From Purpureocillium takamizusanense (lineage: Eukaryota; Ascomycota; Sordariomycetes; Hypocreales; Ophiocordycipitaceae), in assembly GCF_022605165.1 (NCBI RefSeq), contig NC_063069.1:744001-808000 (forward strand): a stretch of 64,000 bases of DNA. Direction: 5' to 3'. Positions within the stretch are counted from its first letter, which is position 1. Every line of letters begins with the position of its first letter. Positions 57,220 through 64,000 of the stretch are shown here, piece after piece. Both the position numbers and the translations under genes were made by a program. Under the pieces are notes generated by a model. That model was not told the DNA's origin. It was given only the letters and a program-made list of their open reading frames with translations, and did not search any database.

Positions 57220-58302
57220 CTAGAGACCGCTATGAAGTGACTTGATAATGTCCCTTGCCTCCCGTCTGACACCGTCAACTATCGTGGCGGCGTCGTCCAC
57301 ACTGCGCACGAGCCCTACCGCAGCCCCGGCATAAGTGGCCAGTCTGCCGTCTGGCCCCCATCCCGCGTCGCCGGTACCCGCGGCCTGGTCGTGTCGCTTC
57401 TTGAGCTCATCGAATGGAACGCCCTCCTGGTGTTCTATCCAACTTCTGTTGATGACGCCGCGCGGCGAATATTGCTCGGGCCATCCAAATGTGCCCCGCA
57501 AGTGGTTGTAGAGCTGCGTGCGAACCGTCGATGTCGCGCCATCCGCGGCGCGGACTATCTCGTCCTGGTACCCTTTGCTGATGCGAGCTTCTGTTGACGC
57601 GAGCATGCGCGTCCCCATTGCCACTCCCGAAGCTCCGAGACTCAGAGCCGCTGCGACGCCGCGGCCGTCGATGATGCCTCCGGCAGCGACGAGAGGGATG
57701 CCGGATTCGCGAGTCGCGTCGGCAATTTCTGGGAAAAGAGTAAAGGTGCCCATTCCGTCCTTTGCCCTTCCGTGCCCACCGGCCTCGGCGCCCTGAATCA
57801 CGAGAACGTCTGGCGGAGACTGGCTGCCGGCGGCATCGGTCGCTTCGCGTAGAGTGCCGACCTGGATCCAGATCTTGGTTCCCGGCGACGCTTGACGAAT
57901 GCTGCCAACCCACTCATCCAACTCGACTTGTCCATGGCGAGGAGCAAAGAGCCACACGGCGCAAGGCTGGTGCTTCTCAAGCGCCGCGAGCGAGTCTTTA
58001 ATGTCACTGTTCCATGTCTGGAAGCCGACGCCAATGGGGAGGATGGCGCGATCGCGATGGATGCCTTCCGAGGCCAAGTGTGAAGATCGTATCAGATCAG
58101 CAGCTTTTGCGAGGTCCGCCTTGAGGTCTCCCGCCTTGAGAGTCGGACCGATGAATCCGAGGCCGCCGGCCTTGGAAACGGCGACTGCAAGGTTCGGCCC
58201 AGAGAGAACGCGCATGGGCGCCCCGACGATGAATGGCGACTGAACCCACGGATACGCCTTGGCCAGAACTCGCCTCAAGTCTCCGGGGCCCATGGCAGGC
58301 AT
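57220..58302 (-). CDS. Nitronate monooxygenase (2-nitropropane dioxygenase family)
   Basis: A single frame of 360 residues on the minus strand, a usual length for the family. It has the TIM-barrel FMN-binding features: PFIVGAPM near the start, SKAGGLGFIGP, then DVLVIQGAEAGGHGR with the catalytic histidine, and the phosphate-binding VAAGGIIDGRGVAAAL and GASGVAMGTR. The enzymes oxidise alkyl nitronates such as propionate 3-nitronate, a toxin of plants and fungi, with FMN and O2. An alternative start is the second Met three residues later. No partner gene is evident. Confidence 0.88.
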   Translation of the reverse strand: MPAMGPGDLRRVLAKAYPWVQSPFIVGAPMRVLSGPNLAVAVSKAGGLGFIGPTLKAGDLKADLAKAADLIRSSHLASEGIHRDRAILPIGVGFQTWNSDIKDSLAALEKHQPCAVWLFAPRHGQVELDEWVGSIRQASPGTKIWIQVGTLREATDAAGSQSPPDVLVIQGAEAGGHGRAKDGMGTFTLFPEIADATRESGIPLVAAGGIIDGRGVAAALSLGASGVAMGTRMLASTEARISKGYQDEIVRAADGATSTVRTQLYNHLRGTFGWPEQYSPRGVINRSWIEHQEGVPFDELKKRHDQAAGTGDAGWGPDGRLATYAGAAVGLVRSVDDAATIVDGVRREARDIIKSLHSGL

Positions 58303-59294
58303 GATGGGTCTGAAGCGTGAGAAATCCTCGGCAATGTGAAAGATGCGATGGATTGGTCTGCGGCTTGGGGGATGGCAGTCCTGAGCCGAGGATGATTACA
58401 GTGACGCAACTGCGCTGACTAATTGGGCTCCCTCCGATGATGTCGGACGACATGCGACTACCCTCAGAAAGCGATGCAAGTATTCATGTCGCGCCAATGC
58501 ATCTCACTACACTTGACCCCCTATGCTGCTATGAGACTTCATTTTATGAGCAAAAGAGGTGCTTCTGGCAGTTCTCTTGTTCTGTTCCCCGAGGTTCTCC
58601 ACGCTACATTGTACATCACGCGTGTCGCCGGACGTGCCTTGTAAGTGGCAGACTGCGACACGCCCGTAGATAGCATGACCATAAAGTACGTGGTGATGAG
58701 ATTGACGCAGACGTTGGAGGAAAGTCTCATTTCAAACTATCTATCCCGATATGCTTGGTTCCTTCAGAACTCGATGGGGCAGAAGGGTCGAGACATGGTT
58801 TGCAAACGCCTTCGGGCAGGATGGGTTCCGCCGTGGGAAGTGGATGAGATGAGCTCTTATGATATGTTTGCTCAGTTTCAGTATGGCGGCTGACAAGTCA
58901 TACGTATACCGTCAGTTCAGATGCCCCAAGATCCCTACAGTTGCTGGAATGCGGAGTTTTCAAGTGTATATAGTCTGATGACGTTCGGCAAGTGCAGAGC
59001 GGTGGCCATTTCCTCTCATGATGGCTCCCGGGCTTATGTGAATCACGATCGGTAATGGAGGGCTCCGTAAGGTGTTTTGCGAGCTCTGTGATTTTTTATA
59101 AAAGGCATAGGCCCTCTGTTCCTGGAGGGCCTGTAAACTTCGTGAGCAACAACAGCATAACCGTCAAAGTTAATCTTAGCACCTGCCAGTTGAACGCCAA
59201 GTTGGCTTGCAAGATCGTTGAGTAAAGAAAGCCAAGTCCCAGACGAGCCTGTTCTACGCCCAAATTCTCTTAAATCGCAAGGAAATAGCCCAAG
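58303..59294. other. Intergenic region with two unsupported short frames
   Basis: Promoters of the nitronate monooxygenase (-) and of the small unknown gene (+) lie here. Two short frames (58645-58893 on +, 82 residues, and 59043-59339 on -, 98 residues) have fairly balanced composition and could be decayed or lineage-specific genes, but there is nothing to confirm either. Composition is more A+T rich than to the left. Confidence 0.35.
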
Positions 59295-59807
59295 ATGCCT
59301 CGTTACAACAAAATTCAGATTGCCAGCATGCAAGGCCAAGCTGTCATTGTAGGACTCAACGAAGTCAAGGTGATAAAATTTGGGGAGAAGTCAGTTATCG
59401 GAGCCTCCGATATTGACGGAGGCTACATTATCGCGCTGGGGAGCAAGCATAAAGGCATCATGGCCCACGTTGACCCCAGCCACGATGCGGTTGTCACCGC
59501 GATGGAGCAATTCGAGCAAGCGTTCAATGAGTCCAGATCTGAGTTCACGTCTGAATCAGCGGCGGCGTGTATCATGGCCGCGAAGCTTGGAGGCGTGACG
59601 GCCATCATGCTCGAAGAGACGCTGGACTACATGAAAGACAAAATGCGAGAGCTAGAGATACCCCACGCGGTTTACAAGTACGATGAGGTCGTTCAAGGAG
59701 CCAAGGCGAGCAGTGGCACGGCATGCATGGTGGGAAACCGCGTCAATCCTCGACTTCCTAGCTTTTTCTTTGAGGACCAGCCCATCGCCTGGAACCAGGC
59801 CATCTAG
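59295..59807 (+). CDS. Small protein of unknown function, faintly CheD-like
   Basis: An intronless frame of 170 residues with balanced amino-acid use and an ATG in a CAAGATGCC context. Segments such as GLNEVKVIK, IIALGS, GIMAHVDPS, AAKLGGVTAIM and LEIPHAVYKYDE follow the order of strands and loops in bacterial CheD (a glutamine deamidase of chemoreceptors), including the AH dipeptide that would carry the active-site His, but the active-site Cys of the GSC motif appears as Lys. This is a faint resemblance by eye, and the function is unknown. No signal peptide or membrane segment. Confidence 0.55.
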   Translation: MPRYNKIQIASMQGQAVIVGLNEVKVIKFGEKSVIGASDIDGGYIIALGSKHKGIMAHVDPSHDAVVTAMEQFEQAFNESRSEFTSESAAACIMAAKLGGVTAIMLEETLDYMKDKMRELEIPHAVYKYDEVVQGAKASSGTACMVGNRVNPRLPSFFFEDQPIAWNQAI

Positions 59808-60104
59808 ATCATGACGCTAATGTCGGTGACAGCACTGCTATGCTTGTTGAAGGCGATGCGATCTTTAGCTTTTTGGTAACATCTAGAAAAAAGAATGACA
59901 TCAAGCTATGTTGAATTTTGATCATTATTCTATGCTATAAGACTTTGACTGTATGAATAAGAAACAGCGGTTGTAGACATGCCAGGGCTTGGTTCCTTGC
60001 GCGAAGAGATTTGCCCTGTGATGGACCGTTGATGAGGGTAAAAGCCCTTGGCTCCGTTCCTTTTCGACTGGCCACCTCTACAAAACTGCTGAGCGTCTTG
60101 AAAC

Positions 60105-61396
60105 TCACAAGTAAGTCTTCTGATTGGGAGTGGCGGGGTAAATGTCGTGATTGTAGGTGGCGTTGAGCGTGATTGAGCCCACCACTTCGCCCGACTCTAG
60201 CCTCATGTGGGACTCAAACACACGATCCTTGAGCTTGTCCTGGGATATGACGAGCTCGCGGGCGCCGCGGATCCAGTCGCCGTAGCCCCCGTAGCCTGTG
60301 TGCTGGCCAAAGCAGAGGTTCATGCCGTTGCCTGGCACCGGCATGCCTGCAATATCACCGTTCCATTTGTAGCACCAGGTGTTTCCGTGGTCGTGGCCAT
60401 AGAACAATCCCATCATACCCTTCGTCTTTGAAAGAGCCTGCATAAAGGGAACATCCTGACCGCCATACTTGCAGCGCGGCCAGTCATGCTTTCCTTCAGG
60501 GCACCATCCCTGGCCCTGCATGGCGACACCGACTTCGTCGTTGATACCTGGATGGCGTCGCGGATCCCAGTGCTTCTGAACGGCGTCTGTGGCGTTGATG
60601 GGGATGTGGGAAAAGGCAAGTGAGGGAATGATCTTGCGGTACCGGCACTTCAACTCGGCGTTTGTCTTCCTGAACCACTCCACTACGGATGCGTCGACCC
60701 AGTTGGGCTGAGGAGTGCGGGTCTTTTCCACACTGCTGTGGTAGTACCCACCGCGGCTGTCGAAGAACCACAGGAGGAGTTCCGGGGCGCACTTGTCTCC
60801 GTCCTTCTCGGGGTCGCAAGTTGCTGGGTACACTGGGAGGTAGTAGTTTGACACGCCAGCGGCCAGACCAGGGACCATTCTGCGCGTACGAGAGCCTGGC
60901 CATAGATGCTCACGCTCGAAAACACCTTTTGCTGGGAGGTTGAGCTGGTGGTCGTGATTGCCGTAGGTGGAAGCCCATGTGAGTTTGCGATCTACCATGG
61001 GCTTGACAATCTGGTCGATATAATGGGTACTGTTGTGAGCAAAGGTGCCGTCGCCGTTGATGAGGTCGCCGTTCATCACGACAAGATCAGGGCGCTCATA
61101 GTCGAGGATGTCGTTCATGACCTTGGTGGTCTTTTTGTCTTCCTTTTGGCCACGCGGAAGCCAAGAATCTGAACGTATAAGCGCGTGACGCAAACCGATG
61201 GGTGTTGCGTCCGAAGCCACCGGGTCATGTACTTACACATGCCGAAATGCATGTCAGAGAAGATTGTGATTTGAAACTTCCCGTCCGCGTTGAACTTGAG
61301 AGGAGGGAGATTCGCATTGTTGGCTTGCCGGCTGCTCACAGCTGCCTGCCGAGACGACCCGATCAAGTACACCGCAAGTACAGCGAGCGACTTCAT
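60105..61396 (-). CDS. Secreted metallophosphoesterase
   Basis: Two exons, complement(61237-61396) and complement(60105-61168), encode 407 residues. An N-terminal hydrophobic stretch (MKSLAVLAVYLIGSS) suggests secretion. The metal-binding motifs of the calcineurin-like superfamily appear in order: FSDMHFG (exon 1), VVMNGDLINGDG, STYGNHDHQ, SHIPINA and YGHDHGNTWC. This resembles the fungal Dcr2/purple acid phosphatase-like group that hydrolyses phosphomonoesters. The cysteines suggest disulfides, as expected outside the cell. The intron has a GTAAGT donor; the segment around the join (GMYSWLPRGQKED) is the least certain part. Confidence 0.85.
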
Positions 61397-61829
61397 TGTG
61401 CCAACAAACTACAGAGTAAATTCTCGTGACTTGTTCTGCATTGCTCCGAGTCGCTCGCAACGCAGTCTCACCATTATATGCAAACGCCAAGAAAAAGCAT
61501 TTGGACTACGATATGAGCCCCAGCAGTGGTGCTCTCTTGGCACGTCTAGAACGAGCTGTCCTAGTGCTGCAGCCTGCGCAATCGAGCCCATCCCGTCTCC
61601 CATCAGCCCAACGTGCCCGGTGCAAGGCGCTGTGCTAGATCACACTTTGTCGTAGTGCCCGGATGCAACCGTGGATGGTGGTGATCTACGGTTCGTTGCC
61701 CCACAGTAAAATAAGCTTGTGTAAATGCAGCAGGGGAGCACGGAGGCACGTGGGAATGGGATTCGCGGCTGGAACTGGGTGCGTTCTTGGCTTTACTCGC
61801 GTACCCATAACGTTACACTCTTCTAGACA
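61397..61829. other. Intergenic region before AT-rich block
   Basis: Promoter of the metallophosphoesterase gene. Ordinary base composition ends at about 61830. No gene was recognised. Confidence 0.4.
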
Positions 61830-64000
61830 TAGACTTCAATAATAATCTATATTAGAATATAGGTAAGGAGCGAACGGTATAGCCCGGCCGTAATGCTTAA
61901 AGCCTTAAGAAAAGTCGTTTCTTATTAAAGCTAGGCATTACCTTTAATAACCTCTAGCTCTAACTTAGCCTCTACCTTTACCTCTACCTTTACTTCTACC
62001 TCTTACCTTATTTTATTTCTATCGCTAACTTAATTATATTACTACCTCTTATATATTACTATAAATATAAGGCTAAGTACGACTATAGCTAATTATTTAC
62101 GATTTTTAAAGTATTAAATATAGAACTTTATAATATTATTAATTAAAGAGTAAAAATATTATAGTCTTAAAGTAGCCTATAAAGTTTTTTTTATTCTTTA
62201 TTTCTTAAGATTATAAACTATATAATATTATATAATATATTAATATAATATATATATTATTTATATAATTCTTAAATATAATAAATATAAATATAAATAT
62301 TTTTATATTTTAAAAATAAAACTTAAATATAATAAAAGTTATAAAATATATATTATATAGCTTATATATATTACTTAAGGTTTTATTTTATATTAAATAT
62401 AATTACTTAATAATCCTTTATTTTATTATTTTTATATAATTAAATAATAACTTAAAGTAAATATTAATATAATAATTTAAATTAAATTAATATAATAAAA
62501 AAGAATTTATAAACTATTTAGTTTTTAAAACCTTATTTTATATATAAAAACTAACTTTTAAACATTTATATCTTTAAACCTTAATTATATATATAAAAGC
62601 TATCTTTTAAACTCCTTTATTTTTAAACCTTTATTTTATATATAAAACCTAACCTTTAAACTTATAAATCTTTAAACCTTTATTCTATATATAAAACTTA
62701 ACTTTTAAACTTTTATATCTTTAAACCTAACTTATATATATAAAAGCTACCTTTTAAACTCTTAAGTTTTAAACTTTATTTTTATATATAAAAACTAACT
62801 TTAAAACCTTTAAGTCTTTAAACTTTACTTATATATAATAAAAAGTATCTTTAAACCTTTAATTCTTTAAACCTTACTTTAATATAATAAAAGTAATCTT
62901 TAAACCTTAAATTCTTTAAACTCTTAATTAATATATAAAACTTAACTTTTAAACCTTTAAAGTTTTAAACCTTACTTTTATATAATAAAACTAATCTTTA
63001 AACCCTTACTTCTTTAAACCTTACTTTTATATAATAAAATTAATCTTTAAACCCTTAAAGTTTTAAACTTTATTTTTATATATAAAACCTATATCTTAAA
63101 CCTTTAATTCTTTAAACCTTAATTATATATAATAAAACTAATCTTTAAACCCTTACTTCTTTAAACCTTACTTTTATATAGTAAACTTAATCTTTAAACC
63201 TTTAATTCTTTAAACTTTACTTTTATATATAAAATCTAAGTTTTAAACCCTTAATTTTTTAAACCTTACTTTTATATATAAAACTTAACTTTTAAACTCT
63301 TAATTCTTTAAACCTTAATTATATATAGTAAAACTAATCTTTAAACTCTTAACTCTTTAAACCTTAAGTATATATAATAAAGCTAATCTTTAAACTCTTA
63401 TATTATATTAGGGCGAGAAAGACACTAAACCGCAAAGCGCTTTCCCTTTATCCTCTTCCTATCCCTACCTAGTATACCGTAATATAAGGACTCCCGTATT
63501 CTAATCTATAAGTATAATAAGAGATCCGTTAAGCTCTAATTAAATAGTCTTTAGCGTTAGATATCTATATTTATAATAGTTTATAAAACTATACGGTAAT
63601 CCGCGGTAACGTAGGATACTCGTATTAATAAGGCATACTTATATCTAAAGCATAAAGTAGGGGCAAAAGAGTAAGTATTATCGGCTATAACTAAAGAGGC
63701 GTAGCGTATTTCGTCTTTCTAGGAAGGTTCTTTCCCTTTTATAGCTATTCTTATAGTCTTATCCTTGTTACCCCTTTTTACCCCTAGCTATTTTTGTTCT
63801 TAGCCCCCCTCCTTTCCTTCGTCCCTCTATTATAGCTCTTTCCTATATCTTCTCTTACTAATATAATATCTTTAAACTTTAATATTATATATATATAATA
63901 GCCTTTAAAATTTTATATATTTATTTTAAAGGTACTTAAATAATACTTTAAACTTATTTAATATTCTTTATTATAAATATTTCCTTAAAGTAAAATAAGT
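61830..64000. other. Extremely A+T-rich block without genes
   Basis: From about 61830 to the end, base composition changes abruptly to mostly A and T with very few CG dinucleotides and stop codons in all frames. No coding remnant could be read. This is the look of an AT-rich isochore formed by repeat-induced point mutation of old transposons, or of a centromeric or subtelomeric region. The segment at about 63408-63840 is somewhat less A+T rich, with a C/T-rich stretch. Confidence 0.75.
62510..63407. repeat. Degenerate AT-rich minisatellite, about 49-bp unit
   Basis: A motif of the form TTTAAACCTTA, then (T)TTATATATAA, then AAACTTAAC/AATC, then TTTAAAC recurs with a period of roughly 49 bp for about 18 copies. 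Copies differ by a few bases and small indels, with TTTAAACC as the most constant part. Exact period and copy number need computing. Confidence 0.7.

Noticed and set aside
56663..57223. 186-residue frame on + between the kinase-like and nitronate monooxygenase genes
   Set aside because: No recognisable domain and poor start context; it also runs into the end of the gene on the other strand.
59043..59339. 98-residue frame on - overlapping the start of the small unknown gene
   Set aside because: It overlaps a better-supported gene on the other strand and has no known motif. A transposon-protein remnant was considered, but nothing diagnostic was found.
63410..63414. TTAGGG at the end of the AT-rich array, considered as telomere repeat
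   Set aside because: A single copy only, not tandem, so no telomere.

Overview
This window reads as chromosomal DNA of a filamentous ascomycete (Pezizomycotina; the gene families fit Sordariomycetes, probably Hypocreales, but the exact taxon is inference). The evidence is: short introns (mostly 50-110 nt) with GTAAGT/GTACGT-type donors and CTAAC-like branch sites; fungal binuclear-zinc (Zn2Cys6) regulators; fungal transporter families; GC-rich coding DNA; and an extremely A+T-rich block at the right end like the AT-rich isochores left by repeat-induced mutation. All exon structures were built by eye from splice signals and reading-frame continuity.

Layout. 1-16010 is mostly housekeeping: the tail of a GH3 beta-glucosidase, the kinetochore subunit Mis14/Nsl1, an alpha/beta hydrolase, a carotenoid cleavage oxygenase, the deubiquitinase Ubp14, the spindle-checkpoint protein Mad2, a multispanning membrane protein, and a MerB-like (organomercurial lyase family) protein. 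16257-26147 is a transport/regulation block: a monocarboxylate-type MFS carrier, then a DHA2-type drug-efflux MFS carrier flanked by two Zn2Cys6 regulators. 26382-32688 holds a conserved gene of unknown function, a small secreted Cys-containing protein and an NmrA-like reductase.

34626-48977 is the most unusual part. Two PMC1-type Ca2+-ATPase genes bracket three divergent CAX-type (Ca2+/H+ exchanger) genes in the order ATPase A (-), CAX-a (+), CAX-b (-), CAX-c (+), ATPase B (-). This gives two divergent pairs, each sharing an intergenic promoter region, and two tightly spaced convergent pairs. Shared intron positions show that the CAX genes are related by duplication, and so are the ATPase genes. 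The acidic motif of the second CAX alpha-repeat is altered differently in each copy. I infer a clustered, possibly co-regulated vacuolar Ca2+ (or other divalent cation) handling system.

51165-61396 holds a secreted PAN/Apple-like protein, a Dal5-family MFS carrier, a kinase-like protein, a nitronate monooxygenase, a small unknown protein with a faint resemblance to CheD, and a secreted metallophosphoesterase. From about 61830 to the end the DNA is extremely A+T rich and contains a degenerate tandem array (period about 49 bp, roughly 18 copies) without genes.

No tRNA, rRNA, CRISPR array or intact transposon was recognised.
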